Below are positions 22,221-35,331 of a stretch of DNA of 64,000 nt, in pieces. Every line of letters starts with the position of its first letter. Positions within the stretch are counted from its first letter, which is position 1. Below the pieces are notes generated by a model. The model had not been told where the DNA came from. It saw only the letters and a list, made by a program, of their open reading frames with translations, and searched no databases. Made by a program: the position numbers and the translations under genes. Origin of the DNA: Halisarca cf. caerulea (Eukaryota > Porifera > Demospongiae > Chondrillida > Halisarcidae); the NCBI GenBank assembly GCA_963170055.1, contig CAUJGJ010000236.1, positions 39,001-103,000 of the forward strand, read 5' to 3'.

Positions 22221-25200
22221 CAGTAGTTAAGAAACTTCATGTGTGTCCGCTGGGAATGTGCGTGGTGCTAGTGCCAAATATTGGTATTAGCACCAGCATA
22301 TCCAACACTACACAAATACGCCCACAGCACTTCAGAAAGGTCATGTGTTTCCACTGGGAATGTGCGTGGTGCTAGTGCCAAATATTGGTATTAGCACCAG
22401 CCTATCCAACACTACACAAATACGCCCACAGCACTTCAGAAAGGTCATGTGTGTCCACTGGGAATGTGCGTGGTGCTAGTGCCAAATATTGGTATTAGAA
22501 CCAGCATATCCAACACTACACAAATACGCCCACAGCACTTCAGAAAGGTCATGTGTGTCCACTGCTAATGTGCGTGGTGCTAGTGCCAAATATTGGTATT
22601 AGCACCAGCATATCCAACACTACACAAATACGCCCACAGCACTTCAAAAACTTTATGTGTGTCCACTGAGAATGTGGGTGGTGCTAGTGCCAAATATTGG
22701 TCTTAGCACCAGCATATCCAACACTACTCAAATACGCCCACAGCACTTCAGAAAGGTCATGTGTGTCCACTGGGAATGTGCTTGGTGCTAGTGCCTAATA
22801 TTTGTATTTGCACCAGCATATCCAACACTACACAAATACGCTCACAGCACTTCAGAAACTTCATGTGTGTCTACTGGGAATGTGCTTGGTGCTAGTGCCT
22901 AATATTTGTATTTGCACCAGCATATCCAACACTACACAAATACGCTCACAGCACTTCAGAAAGGTCATGTGTGTCCACTGGGAATGTGCGTGGTGCTAGT
23001 GCCAAATATTGGTATTAGCACCAGCATATCCAACATTACACAAATACGCCCACAGTAGTTAAGAAATTTCATGTGTGTCCACTGGGAATGTGCGTGGTGC
23101 TAGTGCCAAATATTGGTATTAGCTCCAGCATATCCAACACTACACAAATACGCCCACAGCACTTCAGAAAGGTCATGTGTGTCCACTGGGAATGTGCGTG
23201 GTGCTAGTGCCAAATATTGGTATTAGCACCAGCATATCCAACACTACACAAATACGCCCACAGCACTTCAAAAACTTCATGTGTGTCCACTGGGAATGTG
23301 CGTGGTGCTAGTGCAAAATATTGGTATTAGCACCAGCATATCCAACACTACACAAATACGCCCACAGCACTTCAGAAAGGTCATGTGTGTCCACTGGGAA
23401 TGTGCGTGGTGCTAGTGCCAAATATTGGTATTAGCACCAGCATATCCAACACTACACAAATACGCCCACAGCACTTCAGAAAGGTCATGTGTGTCCACTG
23501 GGAATGTGCGTGGTGCTAGTGCCAAATATTGGTATTAGCACCAGCATATCCAACACTACACAAATACGCCCATAGCACTTTTGAAAGGTCATGTGTGTCC
23601 ACTGGGAATGTGCTTGGTGCTAGTGCCTAATATTTGTATTTGCACCAGCATATCCAACACTACAAAAATTCGCTCACAGCACTTCAGAAACTTCATGTGT
23701 GTCTACTGGGAATGTGCTTGGTGCTAGTGCCTAATATTTGTATTTGCACCAGCATATCCAACCCTACACAAATACGCTCACAGCACTTCAGAAAGGTCAT
23801 GTGTGTCCACTGGGAATGTGCGTGGTGCTAGTGCCAAATATTGGTATTAGCACCAGCATATCCAACATTACACAAATACGCCCACAGTAGTTAAGAAATT
23901 TCATGTGTGTCCACTGGGAATGTGCGTGGTGCTAGTGCCAAATATTGGTATTAGCTCCAGCATATCCAACACTACACAAATACGCCCACAGCACTTCAGA
24001 AAGGTCATGTGTGTCCACTGGGAATGTGCGTGGTTCTAGTGCCAAATATTGGTATTAGCACCAGCATATCCAACACTACACAAATACGCCCACAGCACTT
24101 CAAAAACTTCATGTGTGTCCACTGGGAATGTGCGTGGTGCTAGTGCCAAATATTGGTATTAGCACCAGCATATCCAACACTACACAAATACGCCCACAGC
24201 ACTTCAGAAAGGTCATGTGTGTCCACTGGGAATGTGCGTGGTGCTAGTGCCAAATATTGGTATTAGCACCAGCATATCCAACACTACACAAATACGCCCA
24301 CAGCACTTCAGAAAGGTCATGTGTGTCCACTGGGAATGTGCGTGGTGCTAGTGCAAAATATTGGTATTAGCACCAGCATATCCAACACTACACAAATACG
24401 CCCATAGCACTTTTGAAAGGTCATGTGTGTCCACTGGGAATGTGCGTGGTGCTAGTGCCAAATATTGGTATTAGCACCAGCATATCCAACACTACACAAA
24501 TACGCCCACAGCACTTCAGAAAGGTCATGTGTGTCCACTGGGAATGTGCGTGGTGCTAGTGCCCAATATTGGTATTAGCACCAGCATATCCAACACTACA
24601 CAAATACGCCCACAGCACTTCAGAAACTTCATGTGTGTCCACTGGGAATGTGCTTGGTTCTAGTGCCTAATATTTGTATTTGCACCAGCATATCCAACAC
24701 TACACAAATACGCTCACAGCACTTCAGAAAGGTCATGTGTGTCCACTGGGAATGTGCGTGGTGCTAGTGCCAAATATTGGTATTAGCACCAGCATATCCA
24801 ACATTACACAAATACGCCCACAGTAGTTAAGAAATTTCATGTGTGTCCACTGGGAATGTGCGTGGTGCTAGTGCCAAATATTGGTATTAGCACCAGCATA
24901 TCCAACACTACACAAATACGCCCACAGCACTTCAGAAAGGTCATGTGTGTCCACTGGGAATGTGCGTGGTGCTAGTGCCAAATATTGGTATTAGCACCAG
25001 CATATCCAACACTACACAAATACGCCCACAGCACTTCAAAAACTTCATGTGTGTCCACTGGGAATGTGCGTGGTGCTAGTGCCAAATATTGGTATTAGCT
25101 CCAGCATATCCAACACTACACAAATACGCCCACAGCACTTCACAAACTTCATGTGTGTCCACTGGGAATGTGCGTGGTGCTAGTGCCAAATATTGGTATT

Positions 25201-25754
25201 AGCACCAGCATATCCAACACTACACAAATACGCATACAGCACTTCAGAAAGGTCATGTGTGTCCACTGGGAATGTGCGTGGTGCTAGTGCCAAATATTGG
25301 TATTAGCACCAGCATATCCAACACTACACAAATACGCCCACAGCACTTCAGAAAGGTCATGTGTGTCCACTGGGAATGTGCGTGGTGATAGTGCAAAATA
25401 TTTGTATTAGCACCAGCATATCCAGCACTACACAAATACGCCAACAGCACTTCAGTAACTTCATGTGTGTCCACTGGGAATGTGCATGGTTCTAGTGCCA
25501 AATATTAGTCTTAGCACCAGCTTATCCAACACTACACAAATACGCTCACAGTACTTCAGAAACTTCACGTGTGTCCATTGGGAATATGCGTGGTGCTAGT
25601 GCCAAATATTGGTATTAGCAGCAGAATCCCACTCTACACAAATACGCCCTCAGCACTTCATAAACTTCATGTGTGTCCACTAGGAATGTGCGTGGTGCTA
25701 GTGCCAAATATTGGTATTAGCACCAGCATATCCAACATTACACAAATACGCCCA
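22221..25754 (+). repeat. Region 3 HOR unit 6 (34 monomers, 3534 bp)
   Basis: A composite. The first part (GTGTTTCC at 22345, CCTATCC, TAGAACCAGC, CACTGCTAATG, GGTCTTAGC) resembles the start of units 1-4. A pair of CTTGGTGCTAGTGCCTAATATTTG monomers follows at 22789 and 22893 and again 832 bp later. The rest, from about 23874, is a copy of unit 5 at offset 3534. The 102-bp marker is at 25567. Confidence 0.88.
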
Positions 25755-26688
25755 CAGTAGTTAAGAAACTTCATGTGTGTCCACTGGGAATGTGCGTGGT
25801 GCTAGTGCCAAATATTGGTATTAGCACCAGCATATCCAACACTACACAAATACGCCCACAGCACTTCAGAAAGGTCATGTGTGTCCACTGGGAATGTGCG
25901 TGGTGCTAGTGCCAAATATTGGTATTAGCACCAGCATATCCAACACTACACAAATACGCCCACAGCACTTCAAAAACTTCATGTGTGTCCACTGGGAATG
26001 TGCGTGGTGCTAGTGCCAAATATTGGTATTAGCTCCAGCATATCCAACACTACACAAATACGCCCACAGCACTTCACAAACTTCATGTGTGTCCACTGGG
26101 AATGTGCGTGGTGCTAGTGCCAAATATTGGTATTAGCACCAGCATATCCAACACTACACAAATACGCATACAGCACTTCAGAAAGGTCATGTGTGTCCAC
26201 TGGGAATGTGCGTGGTGCTAGTGCCAAATATTGGTATTAGCACCAGCATATCCAACACTACACAAATACGCCCACAGCACTTCAGAAAGGTCATGTGTGT
26301 CCACTGGGAATGTGCGTGGTGATAGTGCAAAATATTTGTATTAGCACCAGCATATCCAGCACTACACAAATACGCCAACAGCACTTCAGTAACTTCATGT
26401 GTGTCCACTGGGAATGTGCATGGTTCTAGTGCCAAATATTAGTCTTAGCACCAGCTTATCCAACACTACACAAATACGCTCACAGTACTTCAGAAACTTC
26501 ACGTGTGTCCATTGGGAATATGCGTGGTGCTAGTGCCAAATATTGGTATTAGCAGCAGAATCCCACTCTACACAAATACGCCCTCAGCACTTCATAAACT
26601 TCATGTGTGTCCACTAGGAATGTGCGTGGTGCTAGTGCCAAATATTGGTATTAGCACCAGCATATCCAACATTACACAAATACGCCCA
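25755..26688 (+). repeat. Region 3 HOR unit 7 (9 monomers, 934 bp tandem duplication)
   Basis: Repeats the last nine monomers of unit 6 at offset 934 (9 x 104 minus 2), including AGCTCCAGC, the CACAAACTTC tail, the CGCATACAG tail, GTGATAGTGCAAAATATTTG and the 102-bp monomer (25567 and 26501). It appears to be a recent local duplication. Confidence 0.93.
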
Positions 26689-29600
26689 CAGTAGTTAAGA
26701 AACTTCATGTGTGTCCACTGGGAATGTGCGTGGTGCTAGTGCCAAATATTGGTATTAGCACCAGCATATCCAACACTACACAAATACGCCCACAGCACTT
26801 CAGAAAGGTCATGTGTTTCCACTGGGAATGTGCGTGGTGCTAGTGCCAAATATTGGTATTAGCACCAGCCTATCCAACACTACACAAATACGCCCACAGC
26901 ACTTCAGAAAGGTCATGTGTGTCCACTGGGAATGTGCGTGGTGCTAGTGCCAAATATTGGTATTAGAACCAGCATATCCAACACTACACAAATACGCCCA
27001 CAGCAATTCAGAAAGGTCATGTGTGTCCACTGCTAATGTGCGTGGTGCTAGTGCCAAATATTGGTATTAGCACCAGCATATCCAACACTACACAAATACG
27101 CCCACAGCACTACAAAAACTTTATGTGTGTCCACTGAGAATGTGGGTGGTGCTAGTGCCAAATATTGGTCTTAGCACCAGCATATCCAACACTACTCAAA
27201 TACGCCCACAGCACTTCAGAAAGGTCATGTGTGTCCACTGGGAATGTGCTTGGTGCTAGTGCCTAATATTTGTATTTGCACCAGCATATCCAACACTACA
27301 CAAATACGCTCACAGCACTTCAGAAACTTCATGTGTGTCTACTGGGAATGTGCTTGGTGCTAGTGCCTAATATTTGTATTTGCACCAGCATATCCAACAC
27401 TACACAAATACGCTCACAGCACTTCAGAAAGGTCATGTGTGTCCACTGGGAATGTGCGTGGTGCTAGTGCCAAATATTGGTATTAGCACCAGCATATCCA
27501 ACATTACACAAATACGCCCACAGTAGTTAAGAAATTTCATGTGTGTCCACTGGGAATGTGCGTGGTGCTAGTGCCAAATATTGGTATTAGCTCCAGCATA
27601 TCCAACACTACACAAATACGCCCACAGCACTTCAGAAAGGTCATGTGTGTCCACTGGGAATGTGCGTGGTGCTAGTGCCAAATATTGGTATTAGCACCAG
27701 CATATCCAACACTACACAAATACGCCCACAGCACTTCAAAAACTTCATGTGTGTCCACTGGGAATGTGCGTGGTGCTAGTGCAAAATATTGGTATTAGCA
27801 CCAGCATATCCAACACTACACAAATACGCCCACAGCACTTCAGAAAGGTCATGTGTGTCCACTGGGAATGTGCGTGGTGCTAGTGCCAAATATTGGTATT
27901 AGCACCAGCATATCCAACACTACACAAATACGCCCACAGCACTTCAGAAAGGTCATGTGTGTCCACTGGGAATGTGCGTGGTGCTAGTGCCAAATATTGG
28001 TATTAGCACCAGCATATCCAACACTACACAAATACGCCCATAGCACTTTTGAAAGGTCATGTGTGTCCACTGGGAATGTGCGTGGTGCTAGTGCCAAATA
28101 TTGGTATTAGCACCAGCATATCCAACACTACACAAATACGCCCACAGCACTTCAGAAAGGTCATGTGTGTCCACTGGGAATGTGCGTGGTGCTAGTGCCA
28201 AATATTGGTATTAGCACCAGCATATCCAACACTACACAAATACGCCCACAGCACTTCAGAAAGGTCATGTGTGTCCACTGGGAATGTGCGTGGTGCTAGT
28301 GAAAAATATTGGTATTAGCACCAGCATATCCAACACTACACAAATACGCCCATAGCACTTTTGAAAGGTCATGTGTGTCCACTGGGAATGTGCGTGGTGC
28401 TAGTGCCAAATATTGGTATTAGCACCAGCATATCCAACACTACACAAATACGCCCACAGCACTTCAGAAAGGTCATGTGTGTCCACTGGGAATGTGCGTG
28501 GTGCTAGTGCCAAATTTTGGTATTAGCACCAGCATATCCAACACTACAAAAATACGCCCACAGCACTTCAGAAAGGTCATGTGTGTCCACTGGGAATGTG
28601 CGTGGTGCTAGTGCCAAATATTGGTATTAGCACCAGCATATCCAACACTACACAAATACGCCCACAGCACTTCACAAAGGTAATGTGTTTCCACTGGGAA
28701 TGTGCGTGGTGCTAGTGCCAAATATAGTATTAGCACCAGCATATCCAACACTACACAAATACGCCCACAGCACTTCAGAAAGGTCATGTGTGTCCACTGG
28801 GAATGTGCGTGGTGCTAGTGCCAAATATTGGAATTAGAACCAGCATATCCAACACTACACAAATACGCCCACAGCACTTCAGAAAGGTCATGTGTGTCCA
28901 CTGCTAATGTGCGTGGTGCTAGTGCCAAATATTCGTATTAGCACCAGCATATCCAACACTACACAAATACGCCCACAGCACTTCAAAAACTTTATGTGTG
29001 TCCACTGAGAATGTGGGTGGTGCTAGTGCAAAATATTGGTCTTAGCACCAGCATATCCAACACTACACAAATACGCCCACAGCACTTCAGAAAGGTCATG
29101 TGTGTCCACTGCTAATGTGCGTGGTGCTAGTGCCAAATATTTATATTAGCACCAACATATCCAACACTACACAAATACGCCCACAGCACTTCAGAAAGGT
29201 CATGTGTGTCCACTGGGAATGTGCGTGGTGCTAGTGCTAAATATTGGTATTAGCACCAGCATATCCAACACTACACAAATACGCCCACAGTAGTTAAGAA
29301 ACTTCATGTGTGTCCACTGGGAATGTGCTTGGTGCTATTGCCCAATATTGGTATTAGCACCAGCATATCCAACACTACACAAATACGCCCACAGCACTTC
29401 AGAAACTTCATGTGTGTCCACTGGGAATGTGCTTGGTGCTAGTGCCTAATATTTGTATTTGCACCAGCATATCCAACACTACACAAATACGCTCACAGCA
29501 CTTCAGAAAGGTCATGTGTGTCCACTGGGAATGTGCGTGGTGCTAGTGCCAAATATTGGTATTAGCACCAGCATATCCAACATTACACAAATACGCCCAC

Positions 29601-31261
29601 AGTAGTTAAGAAATTTCATGTGTGTCCACTGGGAATGTGCGTGGTGCTAGTGCCAAATATTGGTATTAGCACCAGCATATCCAACACTACACAAATACGC
29701 CCACAGCACTTCAGAAAGGTCATGTGTGTCCACTGGGAATGTGCGTGGTGCTAGTGCCAAATATTGGTATTAGCACCAGCATATCCAACACTACACAAAT
29801 ACGCCCACAGCACTTCAGAAACTTCATGTGTGTCCACTGGGAATGTGCGTGGTGCTAGTGCCAAATATTGGTATTAGCACCAGCATATCCAACACTACAC
29901 AAATACGCCCACAGCACTTCAGAAACTTCATGTGTGTCCACTGGGAATGTGCGTGGTGCTAGTGCCAAATATTGGTATTAGCACCAGCATATCCAACACT
30001 ACACAAATACGCCCACAGCACTTCAGAAAGGTCATGTGTGTCCACTGGGAATGTGCGTGGTGCTAGTGCCAAATATTGGTATTAGCACCAGCATATCCAA
30101 CACTACACAAATACGCCCACAGCACTTCAGAAAGGTCATGTGTGTCCACTGGGAATGTGCGTGGTGCTAGTGCAAAATATTTGTATTAGCACCAGCATAT
30201 CCAACACTACACAAATACGCCCATAGAACTTCTGAAAGGTCATGTGTGTCCACTGGGAATGTGCGTGGTGCTAGTGCCAAATATTGGTATTAGCACCAGC
30301 ATATCCAACACTACACAAATACGCCCACAGCACTTCAGAAAGGTCATGTGTGTCCACTGGGAATGTGCGTGGTGCTAGTGCCAAATTTTGGTATTAGCAC
30401 CAGCATATCCAACACTACAAAAATACGCCCACAGCACTTCAGAAAGGTCATGTGTGTCCACTGGGAATGTGCGTGGTGCTAGTGCCAAATATTGGTATTA
30501 GCACCAGCATATCCAACACTACACAAATACGCCCACAGATCTTAAGAAAATCAATGTATGTCCAATGGGAATGTGGGTGGTGCTAGTGCCAAACATTGGT
30601 ATTAGCACCAGCATATCCAACACTACACAAATGCACCCACAGCACTTCAAAAACTTCATGGGTGTCCACTGGGCACGTGGGTGGTGCTAGTGCCAAATAT
30701 TGGTATTAGCACCAGCAAATCCAACACTACACAAATACACCCACAGTACTTATGAAATTTCATGTGTCTCAACTATTAATGTGCATGGTGCTTTTAACAA
30801 ATGTTGGTATTAGCACCTGCATATCCAACACTACTTTAATACGCTCACAGCACTTCGGAAACTTCATGTGTGTACACTGGGAATGAGTGTGGTGCTAGTT
30901 CCAAATATTGGTATTAGCACCAGCATATCCAGCACTACACAAATACGCCAACAGCACTTCAGTAACTTCATGTGTGTCCACTGGGAATGTGCATGGTTCT
31001 AGTGCCAAATATTAGTCTTAGCACCAGCTTATCCAACACTACACAAATACGCTCACAGTACTTCAGAAACTTCATGTGTGTCCATTGGGAATATGTGTGG
31101 TGCTAGTGCCAAATATTGGTATTAACAGCAGAATCCAACTCTGCACAAATACGCCCTCAGCACTTCATAAACTTCATGTGTGTCCACTAGGAATGTGCGT
31201 GGTGCTAGTGCCAAATATTGGTATTAGCACCAGCATATCCAACACTACACAAATACGCCCA
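26689..31261 (+). repeat. Region 3 HOR unit 8 (44 monomers, 4573 bp)
   Basis: The first ~1.4 kb repeats the start of unit 6 at offset 4468 (GTGTTTCC at 26813, CCTATCC, TAGAACCAGC, the two CTTGGTGCTAGTGCC monomers at about 27246 and 27350). The middle is mostly near-consensus type A with CATAGCAC tails, AAATTTTGG (28513 and 30384) and a 1-bp deletion near 28726. The end restores the full closing series of units 1-3: AGATCTTAAG (30537), the CTTTTAACAAATG monomer and the 102-bp monomer (31074, here with TATTAACAGCAG). Confidence 0.88.
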
Positions 31262-33667
31262 CAGCACTTCAGAAAGGTCATGTGTTTCCACTGGGAATGT
31301 GCGTGGTGCTAGTGCCAAATATTGGTATTAGCACCAGCATATCCAACACTACACAAATACGCCCACAGCACTTAAGAAAGGTCATGTGTGTCCACTGGGA
31401 ATGTGCGTGGTGCTAGTGCCAAATATTGGTATTAGCACCAGCATATCCAACACTACACAAGTACGCCCACAGCACTTCAGAAAGGTCATGTGTGTCCACT
31501 GCTAATGTGCGTGGTGCTAGTGCCAAATATTGGTATTAGCACCAGCATATCCAACACTACACAAATACGCCCACAGCACTTCAAAAACTTCATGTGTGTC
31601 CACTGAGAATGTGGGTGGTGCTAGTGCCAAATATTGGTCTTAGCACCAGCATATCCAACACTACACAAATACGCCCACAGCACTTCAGAAAGGTCATGTG
31701 TGTCCACTGCTAATGTGCGTGGTGCTAGTGCCAAATATTTGTATTAGCACCAGCATATCCAACACTACACAAATACGCCCACAGCACTTCAGAAAGGTCA
31801 TGTGTGTCCACTGGGAATGTGCGTTTTGCTAGTGCCAAATATTGGTATTAGCACCAGCATATCCAACACTACACAAATACGCCCACAGCACTTCAGAAAC
31901 TTCATGTGTGTCCACTGGGAATGTGCGTCGTGCTAGTGCCAAATATTGGTATTAGCACCAGCATATCCAACACTACACAAATACGCCCACAGCACTTCAG
32001 AAAGGTCGTGTGTGTCCACTGCTAATGTGCGTGGTGCTAGTGCAAAATATTGGTCTTAACACCAGCATATCCAACACTACACAAATACGCCCACAGCACT
32101 TCAGAAAGGTCATGTGTGTCCACTGGGAATGTGCGTGGTGGTAGTGCCAAATATTGGTATTAGCACCAGCATATCCAACATTACACAAATACGCCCACAG
32201 TAGTTAAGAAACTTCATGTGTGTCCACTGGGAATGTGCGTGGTGCTAGTGCCAAATATTGGTATTAGCACCAGCATATCCAACACTACACAAATACGCCC
32301 ACAGTAGTTAAGAAACTTCATGTGTATCCGCTGGGAATGTGCGTGGTGCTAGTGCCAAATATTGGTATTAGCACCAGCATATCCAACACTACACAAATAC
32401 GCCCACACACTTCAGAAAGGTCATGTGTGTCCACTGGGAATGTGCGTGGTGCTAGTGCCAAATATTGGTATTAGCACCAGCATATCCAACACTACACAAA
32501 TACGCCCACAGCACTTCAGAAAGGTCATTTGTGTCCACTGGGAATGTGCGTGGTGCTATTGCCAAATATTTGTATTAGCACTAGCATATCCAACACTCAA
32601 CAAATACGCCCGCAGCACTTCAGAAACTTTGTGTGTCCACTGGGAATGTGCGTGGTGCTAGTGCCCAATATTAGTATTAGCATCAGCATATCCAACACTA
32701 CACAAATATGCCCACAGAACATCAGAAAGGTCATGTGTGTCCACTGGGAATGTGCGTGGTGCTAGTGCCCAATATTGGTATTAGCACCAGCATATCCAAC
32801 ATTACACAAATACGCCCACAGTAGTTAAGAAACTTCATTTGTGCCCACTGGGAATGTGCGTGGTGCTAGTGCCAAATATTGGTATTAGCACCAGCATATC
32901 CAACATTACACAAATACGCCCACAGTAGTTAAGAAACTTCATTTGTGTCCACTGGGAATGTGCGTGGTGCTAGTGCCCAATATTGGTATTAGCACCAGCA
33001 TATCCAACATTACACAAATACGCCCACAACACTTCAGAAACTTCATGTGTTTCCGCTGGGAATGTGCGTGGTGCTAGTGCCTAATATTGGTTTTAGCACC
33101 AGCATATCCAACACTACACAAATACGCCCACAGCACTTCAGAAACTTCATGTGTGTCCACTGGGAATGTGCGTGGTGCTAGTGCCAAATATTGGTATTAG
33201 CACCAGCATATCCAACACTACACAAATACGCCCGCAGCACTTCAGAAAGGTCATGTGCGTCCACTGGGAATGTGCGTGGTGCTAGTGCCCAATATTGGTA
33301 TTAGCACCAGCATATCCAACACTACACAAATACGCCCACAGCACTTCAGAATGGTCATGTGTGTCCACTGGGAATGTGCGTGTTGCTAGTGCCCAATATT
33401 GGTATTAGCACCAGAATATCCAACATTACACAAATACTCCCACAGTAGTTAAGAAACTTCTTTGTGTCCACTGGGAATGTGCGTGGTGCTAGTGCCAATT
33501 ATTGGTATTAGCACCAGCATATCCAACATTACACAAATACGCCCACAGTAGTTAAGAAACTTCATTTGTGTCCACTTGGAATGTGCGTGGTGCTAGTGCC
33601 TAATATTGGTATTAGCACCAGCATATCCAACACTACACAAATACGCCCCCAGCACTTCAGAAACTTC
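31262..33667 (+). repeat. Region 4 mixed monomers
   Basis: About 23 monomers without a long internal HOR. The left part (to about 32200) keeps region 3 markers (CACTGCTAATG, CACTGAGAATGTGGG, GGTCTTAGC). The right part introduces region 5 markers (CATTTGTGTCC, CAGAACATCAG, CCAATTATTGG, GTGTTTCCGCTGGG) and so is transitional. Small length changes occur at about 32406 (CACACACTTC), 32630 (AACTTTGTGTGTCC) and 33459 (AACTTCTTTGTG). Confidence 0.85.
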
Positions 33668-35331
33668 ATTTGTGTCTACTGGGAATGTGCGTGGTGCTAG
33701 TGCCTAATATTTGTATTAGCACCAGCATATCCAACACTACACAAATACGTCCACAGCCCTTCAGAAAGGTCATGTGTTTCCACTGGGAATGTACGTGGTG
33801 CTAGTGACCAATATTGGTATTAGCACCAGCATATCCAACATTACACAAATACGCCCACAGTAGTTAAGAAACTTCATTTGTGTGCACTGGGAATGTGCGT
33901 GGTGCTATTGCCAAATATTGGTACAAGCACTAGCATATCCAACACTCAACAAATACGCCATCAGCACTTCAGAAACTTCATGTGTGTCCAATGGGAATGT
34001 GCGTGGTGCTAGTGCCCAATATTGGTATTAGCACCAGCATATCCAACACTACACAAATACGCCCACAGCACTTCAGAAAGGTCATGTGTGTGCACTGGGA
34101 ATGTGCGTGGTGCTAGTGCCCAATATTTGTATTAGCACCAGCATAACCAACACTACACAAATACGCCCACAGTAGTTAAGACACTTCATTTGTGTCCACT
34201 GGGAATGTGCGTGGTGCTAGTGCCAAATATTGGTATTAGCAACAGCATATCCAACACTACACAAATACGCCCACAGAACATCAGAAAGGTCATGTGTGTC
34301 CACTGGGAATGTGCGTGGTGCTAGTGCCAAATATTGGTATTAGCACCAGCATATCCAACACTACACAAATACGCCCACAGCACTTCAGAAAGGTCATGTG
34401 TGTCCACTGGGAATGTGCGTGGTGCTAGTGCCCAATATTTGTATTAGCACCAGCATAACCAGCACTACACAAATACGCCCACAGTAGTTAAGAAACTTCA
34501 TTTGTGTCCACTGGGAATGTGCGTGGTGCTAGTGCCAAATATTGGTATTAGCAACAGCATATCCAACACTACACAAATACGCCCACAGAACATCAGAAAG
34601 GTCATGTGTGTCCACTGGGAATGTGCGTGGTGCTAGTGCCAAATATTGGTATTAGCACCAGCATATCCAACACTACACAAATACGCCCACAGAACTTCAG
34701 AAAGGTCATGTGTGTCCACTGGGAATGTGCGTGGTGCTATTGCCAAATATTGGTATTAGCACCAGCATATCCAACATTACACAAATACGCCCACAGTAGT
34801 TAAGAAACTTCATGTGTGTCCACTGGGAATGTGCGTGGTGCTAGTGCCAAATATTGGTATTAGCACCAGCATATCCAACACTACACAAATACGCCCACAG
34901 CACTTCAGAAAGGTCATGTGTGTCCACTGCTAATGTGCGTGGTGCTAGTGCCAAATATTGGTATTAGCACCAGCATATCCAACACTACACAAATACGCCC
35001 ACAGTACTTCAGAAAGGTCATGTGTGTCCACTGGGAATGTGCGTGGTGCTAGTGCCAAATATTGGTATTAGCACCAGCATATCCAACACTACACAAATAC
35101 GCCCACAGCACTTCAGAAAGGTCATGTGTGTCCACTGGGAATGTGCGTGGTGCTAGTACCAATTATTGGTATTAGCACCAACATATCCAACACTACACAA
35201 ATACGCCCACAGTAGTTAAGAAACTTCATTTGTGTCCACTGGGAATGTGCGTGGTGCTAGTGCCTAATATTGGTATTAGCACCAGCATATCCAACACTAC
35301 ACAAATACGCCCCCAGCACTTCAGAAACTTC
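33668..35331 (+). repeat. Region 5, first 6-mer cassette and 10 following monomers (1664 bp)
   Basis: The cassette begins at the ATTTGTGTCTACTGGG monomer and contains, in order: CCTAATATTTG with CGTCCACAGCCC, GTGTTTCC with GTACGTGG and GTGACC, CATTTGTGTGCAC with CTATTGCC and the diagnostic GGTACAAGCACTAGC (33922), CTCAACAAATACGCCATCAG, GTCCAATGGG, then CATAACCAAC and CAACAGC with a CAGAACATCAG tail. The following monomers (34290-35331) recur at offset 2912 (about 37200). Confidence 0.9.
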
